From assembly GCA_963575745.1 (NCBI GenBank), contig CAUYUJ010016471.1:593335-657334 (forward strand): a stretch of DNA of 64,000 nucleotides, given 5' to 3'. The notes under the pieces were generated by a model. It was not told the DNA's origin. It worked only from the letters and a program-made list of their open reading frames with translations, and searched no databases. Made by a program: the position numbers and the translations under genes. The stretch is from Prorocentrum cordatum. Lineage: Eukaryota > Sar > Dinophyceae > Prorocentrales > Prorocentraceae. Of the stretch, positions 33,592 through 44,451 are shown one piece after another. Each line of letters opens with the position of its first letter. Position 1 is the stretch's first letter.

Positions 33592-34528
33592 CCCCGAGGG
33601 GGGCGCCGGGGACGCCACTGGGAGCAACCTACCGCCCTGGAGGCAAGGGGACGACGGGGACGCCATTGGGAGCAACCTACCGCCCTGGAGGCAAGGGCCC
33701 ACTCGCCAAGCTACGGAGGATACTGCTGGAGGAAAGGGACAGTGAGCTCCGAAAACGCCCAGGTGGAACCCAGTGCGTCTTGAACCAAGGAAAGGTAGCA
33801 GCTCCGACCACATGGTCTTCGGACACCTGAAGGACCCAGTCTCTGGCGGCCCAATGTACAGATGCTCCCTAGCCGACTCCGGGCTGGACAAGACGGAGGA
33901 GACGGTGGCCAAGATTGCTCGACTACAAAAGACGCTAGGTGGCGTTCTCAGCGGTATATGGCATGCATGGGCCAAGCGTGCTTCGCAGGGAAAAGGTGGA
34001 ACAGGTGGATACAAAAGTAACCCCTGCTCAACACCGAACAAACCTGCAAGAGCTTCCTGGACGCCTGGGGGCGGGCCAGCTTCGACGCGTACGAGATGGA
34101 CAGGGCGCATAACCTTGGGGTCGACTGGAAGTTTATCCGCCACAACCACATCTGGAAGGGCGCTGGAACGCAAGGGAAGGACGCCCAGGCCTCTTGGTCA
34201 ACTGACAGCCCAGCAGCCGACGCTGGCGAGTGGCGCGGTTGGCAAGGGTGGTCCACCTGGCGCGGAGACTGGCCCAAGCGGGGTGATTCCGAGTGGAAAG
34301 GTGGTGGCAAGCGGTCTCCTCAGCGGGAGGATCACCACGACCCCGAGAAGAGGGGCCGTTGGTGGTCGTGAGTCGACGCTGCTGGCCGCTACGCGAGTCT
34401 CCCTGGTGGGGATCCCGGACTGCCCATTCCACCCTGGCATCGTCGCAGTGTTCGTGGGCAGCGCGCTCCATTCTTACTTGGCCCCCCCTCCAATCCTTAA
34501 GTCGGCCAGCCGCCCCGAGCTCCTATGA
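33592..34528 (+). CDS. Trp/Gly/Arg-rich frames downstream of the helicase
   Basis: Frames 33503-33745, 33773-34528 and 34096-34371 overlap and alternate. Protein-like parts are 'DKTEETVAKIARLQKTLGGV' (33773 frame) and 'DRAHNLGVDWKFIRHNHIW', followed by repeated GEWRGWQGWSTWRGDWP-type Trp/Arg-Gly sequence (34096 frame). The Trp/RG-rich end suggests RNA binding. No family was recognised. It could be the last exon(s) of the helicase gene. Confidence 0.3.
33611..33706. repeat. 48-bp tandem duplication
   Basis: The unit beginning GACGCCA(C/T)TGGGAGCAACC occurs at 33611 and 33659. It is 16 codons long, so it keeps frame in the plus ORF (GSNLPPWRQG repeated). Confidence 0.9.
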
Positions 34529-34538
34529 CATCGACAAA

Positions 34539-34670
34539 ACGGCCATCAGCCGCCCCTGGCAGTTACATCGACAATACGGCCATCAGCCGTCCCTGGCTTT
34601 ATGTTCCTGACCGAACGGCCATCAGCCATCCCTGGCATGGACATCTCCGACAACGGCCATCAGCTGCGCC
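34539..34670. repeat. Tandem array of the CATCAG hairpin repeat
   Basis: Copies start at 34539, 34576, 34615 and 34653 (period 37-39 bp). Each begins ACGGCCATCAGC; the first three are followed by CCCTGGC. In the full units GCCA...TGGC forms an outer inverted repeat and CGGC...GCCG an inner one. Confidence 0.9.
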
Positions 34671-35084
34671 TATCTTCCTAGCTCGCGTCCTGCCTCGCGG
34701 CCCACCGGGCCCCTCGTGGCACAGCGAGTGCCGGCCCGCCCCAGGGCCCGTCTCACCCCACTGCGCCCCGGCCCGCTGGCCGTAATACCGGGGGGGGCAG
34801 CCGATCGCTGGGGCAGGCGGCCGCCCCCCACCCCCCCCTGCGGCGCAGCATAGCTAGACAGCCTCGGCTGGTTAGATGCGGGTGCAAAGGTGCGCGTCCA
34901 CCGCGCTGACACCTGCAGCCATTTTCAGGCGCACAGGGCGTGATCGCCCCCCAGCGCCTGACTTGTCTCACCAGGCGCCATCGCCTCCCCAGTGCCGGCA
35001 CGGACTCTCATAGCTGCGTGGCCGGCGGACGTGCTCGTCGCCACGGACAGTATTCTCGGCGCCGTTTGGACAGCAGAGATTGGC
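34671..35084. other. GC-rich spacer, nothing recognised
   Basis: Pro/Arg-rich frames are open on both strands through base composition. No motif was seen. Confidence 0.4.
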
Positions 35085-35225
35085 GCCCCAGAGGGCTCCC
35101 TGTTTCTCTCAGCAGCATAGACACATGTGGTCGGCAACGAGCCTCCTCGGCCACTTGGCCCAAGGGCGCTCGCAGTCTCTGACGTGCACTGCTCATGCGG
35201 CCATCAGCCGTCCCCTGGCACCCTG

Positions 35226-35264
<39 letters not shown>

Positions 35265-35394
35265 ACTGGAAAAGGATGAGGCGGCCATCAGCCGCATGTA
35301 CCTGCAGTCTCCGACGTGCATTGCTCATGCGGCCATCAGCCGTCCCCTAGCTCTCTCTTTCTTCTCTTTCTCTTTCTCTCTCTCTCTCTCTCTA

Positions 35395-35431
<37 letters not shown>

Positions 35432-35845
35432 GGGAAAGGATGAGGCGGCCATCAGCCGTATGTACTTGGCGTTTACAAGCGGTCCGACCGCCCTGGCTCT
35501 TACCGCGCAGTGCCCCGTCCCGGCTACGTTTGCACCTTCCAGTTGGCCCAGCTGACTCCAGGCGCCGCTCGGAGACTGGACCTGCCAACAGCAGCCCCGG
35601 CCTCGGACATAGCAGCGCCGGAACTCCGCGGAGGGGTACTACGTGCTCCTCGTCGCCCCCACCGCCCAGGGACTTGCCGGGACAGCAGAGAAAGGTGCCC
35701 CAGGGTGCCCCCTGTTCCTCTCAGCAGTATAGACATTTGTGGTCGGCAACGGGCCTCCTCGGCCACCTGGCCCAAGGACGCTCGCAGTCTCTGACGTGCG
35801 CTGCTCATGCGGCCATCAGCTGTCCCCTGGCACTCTCTCTCTCCT

Positions 35846-35906
<61 letters not shown>

Positions 35907-36365
35907 GTATGTATCTCTATTTCGTTCTCCTTCTCTCTACTAGGAAAGGATGAGACGGCCATCAGCCGCGTGTACCTGCAGTCTCCGACGCGCATTGCTC
36001 ATGCGGCCATCAGACGCCCCCCTGGCGCTCTCTCTTCTCTCTCTCTCTCTCTCTGCTGGGGAAGGATGGGGCAGGCATCAGCCGTATGTACTTGGTTTTT
36101 ACAAGCGGTCCGACCGCCCTGGCTCTAACCGCGCAGCGCCCCGTCCCGGCTACGTTTGCGCCTTCCAGTTGGCCCGGCTGACTACAGGCGCCGTTCGGAG
36201 ACTGGACCTGCCAACAGCAGCCCCGGCCTAGGACTTAGCAGCGCCGCAACTCCGCGGAGGGGTACTACGCCTTCCTCGTCGCCAAGGCTATTCGCCCCCC
36301 CTGGGGGGCCGTCGACAGCAGCGGTAACTTGGACGCTGACGGCCATCAGCCGTTCCCTGGCCCCT
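35085..36365. repeat. ~615-bp tandem duplication with (CT)n tracts and hairpin repeats
   Basis: A block starting GCCCCAGAGGGCTCCCTG (35085) recurs at 35697. A block from CATCAGCCGTATGTACTTGG through CCGCGGAGGGGTACTACG (about 35450-35642) recurs at about 36073-36268. The copies are roughly 90% identical over the non-simple parts. Long (CT)n tracts lie at 35228-35262, 35371-35428 and 35834-35899. Hairpin units start near 35197, 35281, 35329, 35445, 35809, 35955, 36003, 36070 and 36339. Leu/Ser-rich ORFs across the CT runs are artefacts. Confidence 0.85.
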
Positions 36366-37862
36366 CGCCCCTCCCCTTCCCTTCGCGCTCTCTTGAGGTG
36401 GCCTTCCGCCGCGTCTGGCCTTGCGTCTGGCGCGATGAGCCCAGCCCTGGCTAGACGCTCACAGTTCCCCACCCTGGCAGAAGGCAGCGCAGTCAGCCCG
36501 CACCGCGGCGCACTGGGCGCGAGCAGGCTCCCCGCTCGCGCCATGGCAGCAGTGGGATGTGCACCTTCGAGACGCGTGGAGCGGCGACGTGCAGCCCTGG
36601 CCATCACGCGGGCGCGGTGAAGCGCAGCAGGCGGCATGCGATTGCGACGGCATCCCCGCCCACCACCCAGACGCAAGCTCCATGCTCCCGAGGACAGAAG
36701 GAGAGGCTGCCGGTTCGCTCAGTCGAAGCTGCTGGAGGCCCACCTCTCTGCGACAGACCTGGAGTGCGCTTCTTTCCCCGAGGGTTGGGGCCACGGTCGC
36801 CAGTGGTTCAGCCTTGGCCTCCCCCGTGGCTTGACCGCGCTGCGACTGCAACTTCAGCTGCAGCGTCGGCGCCCACACTCCAGCCGTCTCAGACAGGCTG
36901 GCGCGTCATCCCCCCGCGCACCCGGGCGCGCTCCCGCGCCGGGGCAGCCCCCCCCGCGGCTGGGCCCCTGGGCACCTGGTTCCCTCGCCGGTGAGGTGGT
37001 GTCAGTTCCCGCCTGCCCCGGCCTCCCCATCCCGCGCAAATCGCGGTTTCCCTTCTGCCCCCAGGCCAGTTCCTGCGTATGCGTCAGCATTCTCCTGGCA
37101 TCACTGCCTCAGCCAGCCGCGTCTGCAGCTGGCCCTTTGGGGTTGCGACCGCCGGTTCTCAGGAGTGGCACAGCCTTCTTATGCGGATCTGCGCATCCCC
37201 CGTTGGCCCGCTGTCGCTGGGCTTTTCGCGGCCCCGCACTTCGCCGCGTCTGTGGCCCTGACCCCTGGCGCCCGGTGGCGACAAGGTCCTGCTGCGCACC
37301 TGGCGATCTGCTCCCATGGTACCCACGCCGGGTCCGAGAGTGCTTGCACCCATCCGACGCTGTTATCCTGTCTGCGTGCTGGCGGGCCTGGGTTTTTGAC
37401 CGTCAGGCGGTGCAGCCTCGCTGGTCTGACGCATGATCGGTATCCTACAGCCCAGACCACGACGTCTCCTGGCGTGCAGGTTAAATTCACCCTGATGCTC
37501 CATCTGGGTTTCGCGCGTGTGCAGCATGCAGCCCTGGCCGCTTGCAGCCTTCACCCCTGGTGCCCCAGCTCAGCTTCAGCCAGCTGCCCACCTGGCGGTG
37601 GGTTCTGATCCCGCGCTCGGTCGCTGCATTAGGCTCGCGAGTAGCCCGCCCGACCTTTTCGGATGCCTCCGGCGCTTCCGCTTGCACCCGCGACAAAGAA
37701 AAGCCCCCCCGCCAGCTCGGCGCGCCGTCGGCGCGCTCGCCTGCGGCTGGCAACAAAAAAGTCTCCCCGGCAGCCCATCCAGAATCGATCAGCAGGGGAG
37801 CTGGTAAATCAGGGACGGTTGGGAGCATGCAGTTGCGCGGCCGTCTTCAGAAAACCATTCGC
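36366..37862. other. GC-rich stretch without a recognised gene
   Basis: Several overlapping plus-strand frames (36557-36994, 36636-37436, 36991-37608, 37542-37868) are Ala/Pro/Ser/Arg-rich and lack domain signatures. They may be decayed coding sequence, but composition alone can explain them. Confidence 0.35.
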
Positions 37863-38100
37863 GCATAGCTTCCCGCATTGAAGTCTAAGATGGAAGCCGG
37901 TGCAATACGCGACGCGGTGCCCCCCGTTGTCAACGTCTCTAGCGCAGGTGGCTGCATCCACCCTGGGACGTGAGGAACAAGGATCACACATAGCTCCCCG
38001 CAGCGAAGGTTAAGATGGAAACCAGTTTCAGATGCGCCGGGGTGTTCCCTGTGGAAAGCGTCTCTGGCGCAGGTGACTGCATCTGTCATTCGCCGCCCTT
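37863..38100. repeat. Diverged ~125-bp tandem duplication
   Basis: CATAGCTTCCCGCA...AAGATGGAAGCCGGT at 37863 recurs as CATAGCTCCCCGCA...AAGATGGAAACCAGT at 37988. Both continue to GCAGGTGRCTGCATC. Part of a third unit may begin near 38143. Confidence 0.75.
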
Positions 38101-38171
38101 GTCGCACAGTTGAGAGTCGCATCCCCATGTGCATCCTTGATCTCTGCCCCCGCACTGAAGTTTGTCCTAAA

Positions 38172-38235
38172 CTCGCGTGCGGCTGCTGGTGGTGGTGGTG
38201 GCGGTGGTGGTGATGCTGCTGGTGTTGCTGCTTGT
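38172..38235. repeat. (GGT)n/(GCT)n microsatellite
   Basis: GGTGGTGGTGGCGGTGG followed by TGCTGCTGGTGTTGCTGC. It lies in the left flank of the LTR element, next to a CTTGGAGCC repeat like the one on the right flank. Confidence 0.85.
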
Positions 38236-38305
38236 GGTGCTCTGTTGCCCTCTTGGAGCCATCTTGGAGCAAGTGGTGCTGCTGGTGCTCGTGATGCCTG
38301 GGGGC

Positions 38306-38607
38306 CAACGCACCCCTCCGCAACACCAGGCCCCCACCCTTCTCACCCATCCTGCTTGCTTCCCACTGTCTGCTCCTTGCCTTGACATTCTGCGTTCCGC
38401 AGCTGTGTTATCGCCTATAGACGGCTCAGGTGCAACGGAAAAGGGGCGCGGCCGCGCGCGTCGGCCGACGGGCCGGCCTCCTCCCTTCAGCGTTAGATTC
38501 GTTGCACGCTTAACGGCATTATCCTTTCTTGCCCATGTCTTCTGCGATGCCCATTGACTATGGGACGCCATCGGGACATATGGCAGGGATAACGAGTGTC
38601 CAGGCAA
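38306..38607 (+). repeat. Left LTR
   Basis: Aligns without gaps to 60317-60618. By eye about 37 of 298 positions differ. Conserved blocks include TTCCCACTGTCTG, CTTGCCTTGACATTCTG, ATAGACGGC and ACTATGGGACGCCATCGGGACAT. The core may be 38309-38606: it ends in CA as LTRs do, and the right copy starts TG where this one has CG. Confidence 0.8.
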
Positions 38608-39228
38608 AATATTGGTTCCGCCGAAACGGCGGCACAGCCGTTCGTTCCGCAGAACATGGGATCTCAAGATGGAATGTTCGGAAGGACGGATAATCGGATG
38701 CCTTCCGAACGTGACATAAGTACGAGCGCCTTGGACAGGCGACATAAATCTCATATTCTTCGATCAGAATACAGCATCAGAGAAATGCTTGACTTGACAC
38801 AGGAAGATTCATCAGTTGATTCAGAAAGAAGTTCCAAGGAGTTACCCTCGGATAGAAGGGATGGCACAGCCAGAACTTGCACAGGGGGGCCTTCTGAAGC
38901 AGTGGTGGCACACGCTGGCTTTCAGAAATTGATAGATGCAGATCTTGAGATGGAAAAGTTGCTGGATACCGATCTCTTCGAGGTATCAGGCGTAGAGATT
39001 TCGGGTACCGGGGGCGCTGTTCGATGCGCGTCGCGTGGACAGGGTGAAGATGTGAGCACTATGCAATATGAAGAAGATATTTCCCATTCGGTGGAGAAGA
39101 ATGAGGAGCACGCTCGTTTTCACACTTCACCTGGCCCGTCGCGTCACCTTGAACCTCTTCTTGATTTGCGTGCCGATCCGGTTAATGATCGCGCAGTGAT
39201 TGAGGCAAGTTTCGAAAGTTTTTCTTGA
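38596..39228 (+). pseudogene. 5' gag-region frame, acidic, unrecognised
   Basis: An open frame of 210 codons, apparently starting inside the LTR end. It is rich in Ser/Asp/Glu ('MLDLTQEDSSVDSERSSK', 'FQKLIDADLEMEKLLDTDLF'), with no recognised domain. Two hairpin motifs fall inside it (38630 and 38862). It is probably the N-terminal part of the element's gag-like polyprotein. Confidence 0.45.
38613..38630 (+). promoter_or_regulatory. Candidate primer-binding site
   Basis: TGGTTCCGCCGAAACGGC begins 6-7 bp after the left LTR. A TGG start is expected for pairing with a tRNA CCA end. The matching tRNA was not identified, so this is a positional call only. Confidence 0.35.
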
Positions 39229-39326
39229 TTCGGACGACGAAAGACAAGATGAAGAAAGGCTAATCCAAGGTGGGTGCTCATTGGCACAGCTGATAAGAGA
39301 CTCCCCATGACGCTATACGCACGATA

Positions 39327-40762
39327 ATGAGTGCGCGAGAAGTTACAGGGACGACTCCTCATCCATTGACGAAGAAATCTACGAATGAAAACGGTGACTT
39401 GAATGGTTCGCCCGCACCACAGGGCTTCTACAGACCTGACGCTTCGCTACCCAGAACAGGCAGAGATAGAGTGCCTGAACTTGATGAGCACGTTATTCAG
39501 GATGAGCGAGATGATTGGGCGACAAACGTGGATGCGGATAACTCCAAGAGGGGTGCGAGGACAAGAGAACAGCACGCGCCCACTCAGAATCGCGAGAGGG
39601 GGCGATCCAGTCAGGCCCCCAGGGCCGGGCGTTCCAGCTCCAGAGGGTTTAATGTCTTCGATTCGCCACGAACCTCATCAAATAGGACCGCCAGCAGTTT
39701 TTCGATGCGAGAGATTTGCTGGAATGCCGGCCCAGCGTGTCCTTCGCGCGCAGAGAATCGATGTCCCGGGGGGGCGCACAAACCGGGGGGTTCATGTCCC
39801 TGTGTGTTCTCAATGTTCGAATGTTTGCCCCAAGCGTAGCCTAGCGTGGCTCTGTGATGATTGCATCACAACGGAAGAGCATAGTTGTCATCATCTTGCG
39901 ATCAAGGGATGGAATGTAAGAAATAGACAAGATCGAGAGCAGCTGAGGGCTGCAAGTGCGCACGTACAACAAATTCTTTCTTAGGTGCAAGTCAATAAAC
40001 AGGCAGCCGAAGAGGCCCAACGTCGATTTGCGATTTCTGAAGCCGAAAAGCAAGTGGGTGCGCAGAGGATGGAGCATGAGAAAACCGCTGTCGTTGAAGA
40101 TGCGCACAAGTTGATACAGCACGTTGAGGCCAATGCAGCAGGCGTTGCGGACGAAGCGAATCGGCGCCTTGCTCAGGTGGAGACAGAAGTTGAGGAGTCA
40201 GAGCATAGCAGAAGAACTGGTGACCGACTCAAAAGAAGCAGAAATATAATAAGCTGCTTGCAGACAGATGGCTGATGCCGCGAGGCGGGAAGGGGAAAGA
40301 CAAGCTCGAGAAAAGGAAGCGCGACAAAACCAGGAGCTCCACAATCAGCTCGAAGCTGCAAGACTTGAGGCCGACAGAGTGAAATCAGAAGCGTTGCGAG
40401 CCCTTAGAGAACAAGAACAGAAAACCCAGGCAACCAGAGCGGAGGGCCAGAGGAAAATGGCCGATGCCTTGGATCGTTTGAAGGGGCAAGCAGAGGAACA
40501 TGTAAAAAGCAACGTCCTTGCTAATCGGGCTGTAAGCGAAGGAAACAGAAGGTTGAAGTCTGACCTTGGGCAGCGACGAATGGAACAAGAGGTTAACTCA
40601 CACCGGCACAGCCGACTTACGTTGAGCCACCTCCTATTCCAACTATTGCTCGGCCTGATCGGCAAACAAGTATGTTGCGAACAAGTGCGCCTCCTGGCAC
40701 TTCGAATCAGACATACCACATTTGTATGGGACCTTCGTCCGATGTATACAAGAGTTGATTGA
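39327..40762 (+). pseudogene. gag region: B-box-like zinc finger and long coiled coil
   Basis: The frame from 39403 contains 'CSQCSNVCPKRSLAWLCDDC' followed by 'CHHLAIKGW', a C-x2-C...C-x2-C...CHH spacing like a B-box zinc finger. An in-frame TAG (39982-39984) then interrupts continuous sense. The same frame goes on with heptad-rich sequence ('AAEEAQRRFAISEAEKQVGA', 'EANRRLAQVETEVEESE') to 40275. A second coiled-coil block lies at 40268-40620 in another frame ('LEAARLEADRVKSEALRALR'). B-box plus coiled coil recalls the tripartite-motif layout and would suit self-assembly of a capsid-like or RNP particle. That function is inference. Confidence 0.6.
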
Positions 40763-40875
40763 ACACACACATGCGGTGATCATCTGGGTTCAGGTGTTAA
40801 GCGCTGCGACGAATTCGCGCGGACGAAAACGCTAGGCCACCAGGGCGAGGGCGACGAGAAAAGAGAACCTCAAAC

Positions 40876-41975
40876 GTGTCTGACGCCCAGAGCACAGGTA
40901 ATGACCCTGTTGGGAAGGCACCGAGACATTCGGCTTTGCCTAGCGACGATAAACCTAAATGCCAGAGGAGCAATCTCGCCGACATAAAGGGAATGCCACT
41001 TTTCAAATCGGAGAAGTCGGGCCATGACAAAATGCCATTGCTGACCGCTCCGTCAATACCAACGCTTCCTTTCACAAAATCGCACTTCGTCCCTGGACCA
41101 GCTGTTGAGGAGACTTCAGTAGTTGAGGGTGCACAAGGAGTTAATCCCGGGATTGCCCCTGTCAATGCAAAGATATCGAGCCATCCGAATGCCCTTGATT
41201 TACCCGGCCGCCTGCCTTTCACAGTCGGCACAGCCGCTACTGGTGGAGGAGGCGCGAGTCAGGGAGGTCACGACGACGACCAGATGGATGACCAGAGTAC
41301 AGCTCCCAGCACAGGAATGATTGTTGCATCAAAGTGGGACGAGACGGGTAAGTCCGAACCGCCCAGAGGCCCTCCATGGGGTGGTGACCCAGACGGAGAC
41401 GGCGGTGGGGGGCCGAATGATCGAAGCGACCCCGCATGGCGATCTTCTCATGTCAACCCACTAGACATGAATTGGAGAAGTTATGCAAATAATTCAGAGT
41501 TGAATTTATTCGATATAGCGCGCGTTCAGACTCTCCGAGAATGGAAGCAGCATTGCATCAGAGCTGTAGCTGGATCGTGGCATGATGTCCACGCAGCACA
41601 AACATGGGTCAGTGAATCAGCGGATCCTGATGTGTCAAAGGCGAATCCCAGATATTCAGCGGGATTTATGCGTCTTGATATGATGATAGCGACGATTTTG
41701 CTTGAAAATTTGCGATGATGAAACGCAACCAGCGTCAGTCAGTCAAACACACGCATTTTCTATTGCAAATCAATCGCATGGAGTACTCGTGCCAGATAGA
41801 AGGCCGTCTCCTCACGGGACGTGAGATGATGCGAGCTATCTGCGTTTGGTGTTCTGTCAAGTCTGAGCGCGGGCAACATTGGATATGTCGAGATCTCTTC
41901 GCATTGGCCATTGATCGACAGAAGCGCGACCAGGACTTGCATTACTTCTATAGCGAATGGATGGAACGGCATTAA
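40876..41975 (+). pseudogene. Copia-type gag core
   Basis: The frame 40876-41718 begins with a polar region and then gives 'LNLFDIARVQTLREWKQHCI' and 'SAGFMRLDMMIATILLENL'. The next frame, 41715-41975, gives 'LLQINRMEYSCQIEGRLLTGREMM' split by decay and 'DLHYFYSEWMERH'. The order (INR-x-E...EGR-x-L-x-GR, then a DLxxFxxxW stretch) is the gag pattern I know from dinoflagellate Copia elements. It would form the particle around element RNA. A hairpin motif lies at 41226, encoding GTAA here. Confidence 0.6.
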
Positions 41976-42115
41976 GAGTTGCATGGTGCCAGGGAACCAT
42001 CGGATGAAATGAAGGTTTCGATACATGCGCATTTCTACGAACAGATACGACTGGCTCCCAGGCTTCATTTTGTCATGCAGTGATATGATTTGTCCGCTGA
42101 TCCTCCAGGCACGGA

Positions 42116-43095
42116 AATGAGAACTTATCAATGGCTATTGTTTCAGGTCGAGCCTCTTATGATGCGAGACAGAGAACAGTGGGCCATTTCGGAACATGAA
42201 TCCACCCTCAATTTCAGGAATCGGCAAGCTCGTCTGTCAGGCGGAGAGATTTGAGGGCGGCGGAGGCGGAAAAAGAGCCTCTGCCATGGCAGCGACGATT
42301 CAGAGATTCGGATTGCCCACGGATAAGTTGGCAAGTGGACGGACCCAGCGACGCGACCTGTAAATTTGTGAGACAAGGGAAGAAGTGTCCTGAATCAGGT
42401 CAAGGTTGTCCTTATCATCATAAGAAGCCTAAGGCACCCGCCGCACCGGCACAGCCGGGGGCTGGTGGTGACAATCGTAGTGTTGGCAGAAAGAGCGATC
42501 GCAACGGTAAGAATTATCGACCCGCGAGCAGAGGCTCAAGACTAAAGGACCGGCCTCGCTCTTCAACACCATCGAACAAGTTCGGTAAATCGAACACGAC
42601 GCAGTCGCGGACGGGGGCCCCGTCGGAAGCTTCAAAAGAACGACAGAGCAAGATGGTCTGTTATCTGCAAGGGCCCTCAGGATGGCTGTTATTGGCAGAA
42701 CAGAGGCTCGACCGATGCAGAAAGGATCAAACGTGATAAATTTGAAGAGGCACAGTTTAAGGCTGGTAAGTCTCTAGGACATCAGAGAACTACTCGGCAA
42801 GCTGATTCCGCGGCGGCGACTGCTGCAGAAGCGACTCCAGCTAATGCCCCAAGAAGTAGGGATTCGAGCAAAGGTCGCGGGACAAACCGAGGCCTTGGCA
42901 GAGGAAAAGGGGAAGACAAACCGCGCAAAACGTTCCCAGAGACAGGGTCATGCTCACGGGGCAAAGATTGTTGGCGTGCGAAGAAGACGCCCAATCACCC
43001 GTGACGATGGCTTAGCACTGACCTGCTCTGGGCCAGCGCTAGGGAGCTCGTCGCATATCTTTCCTTCATCTTGCTGGCGCTCGTTAACTTGTTGA
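42116..43095 (+). pseudogene. gag C-terminal region with CCCH-like zinc finger
   Basis: The frame 42251-42736 carries 'CKFVRQGKKCPESGQGCPYHH', a C-x8-C-x6-C-x2-H arrangement close to CCCH RNA-binding fingers, followed by a Pro/Ala- then Arg/Ser/Lys-rich tail. The frame 42844-43095 is Lys/Arg/Gly-rich. Together they resemble a nucleocapsid-type RNA-binding tail in which a CCCH finger takes the place of the usual CCHC knuckle. Hairpin motifs at 42447 and 42597 fall in it. Confidence 0.6.
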
Positions 43096-43413
43096 GCGAT
43101 TGGTCACGGCGATTCAACTGGCCAAATAGTCGCGGGGAGGTGGGGCATGGTCTCGCTGGCACAGCCAGTCGAGTCGTCGCTGACTGCCCTGCGCCATTGG
43201 CTAAGACCTCACGTGATCTACGCCTTGCGTCAGGAGAACGACCCACCGAGGTCGACTTCGACAACGCACGTTAGTTTTATTATGTCAAATGTTCCGAGGA
43301 AGTTGTTCCCGCTTCTGATATTCAACGGGAATGCGGAGAGAAGTTGAGTAAATTTGTCACTATCCTCGTTTATTTATGCCCTCTTCCAAGAATAAAGGCA
43401 ATCGCATCCTTTT

Positions 43414-44451
43414 GTGGCGAATCTCCCAGGCATAGCTGCATCAGAATTGCGAAGACGGGAAGATGCAGATACAGCGCGCAGCGCCACCCATCCACCCGCG
43501 AACCAGCCGCTACTCGGAGGAAGGCGCGTCGCCACAGCCCAAGGGAGCTGCCTTCGAGCATATCGGACAGGTGGAGATTCCCGAAGGAAGGATACAGACG
43601 GACGCAAATTGAATGGAAAACAGCATCGAGAGATGCGCAGCTCAGAGCGTCTGATGTGGCCGAAGAGGCTTGACATCTTTAGCTAGCGTCCGAAAAACAT
43701 GGATGCGCCACCCAGCGCGGCACAGCCGCTGCCGGGCGTGGAGAGAAATTGCCCGTGCACCTCGGCACGCTTAGGTTCATAGTCGATACGGGCTGCATCG
43801 CCGAGAGATTCATTCGCGCTGCAGGCGCAATGGGTAGGATCGAACGGTTGAGCGAATCGATTACCTTGAACATTGTTGGCGGTTCCTCACGGGCCCTCGG
43901 ATCAGCGCGCGTCGCATGCCCGAATTTCAAAAAATTGAACTTGTGATGCGCTAGTCATGCCGGACACGCCGGCTGTCATTTCGATGCGAGAGCGGTGCAT
44001 GGATCACGGCTTTAGTCTCGTTTGGCCAGCAGGTCAACGACCCTATTTACTTCTGCCCAACGGTCACAGAGTATACCTGATCGTTGGGGGCAAGAAACCA
44101 TACTTGACCCTATCTGGCAGAGAGGCACTGGGTCAGTGGATGCGCGCGGCTGCCGCCGGACAGCTTGTCACTCCCGAGCGGTGGTGTTGCGTGACGTCAG
44201 GCGGCAGGACATTCCTGGATGATATGGAATCTGCGGGAGGTCCTCCGCCCCGCTTCATTCAGAGTCGCGTAACATTAGACCTGCATACACATGAGATGAT
44301 TGGTAAACGTGGCTACGCAGATGGAAGGCAGACACCGGCCGAGCACACGTTTCCGTTTGCCGCAGACCCTGTGGATACATTCATTTATTTCTATGTTTGC
44401 CTCATACAGCTCATGAATGCGGGTGGAAGGAGATATCCACGGGTGTCATGA
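43414..44451 (+). pseudogene. Retropepsin-like protease region
   Basis: The frame around 43749-43946 holds 'LRFIVDTGCIAERFI', the DTG active-site loop of an aspartic protease, then 'ITLNIVGGSSRALGSARVAC'. The next frame, 43957-44451, holds 'CMDHGFSLVWPAGQRPYLLL' and 'NGHRVYLIVGGKKPYLTL', which matches the segment following the protease in Copia polyproteins. Retropepsins act as dimers to cleave Gag-Pol. The frame change between the halves, at about 43946-43957, indicates decay. Confidence 0.7.

Noticed and set aside
35080-35943. 287-codon plus-strand ORF
   Set aside because: Crosses (CT)n microsatellites and hairpin repeats; Leu/Ser runs are simple-sequence translation.
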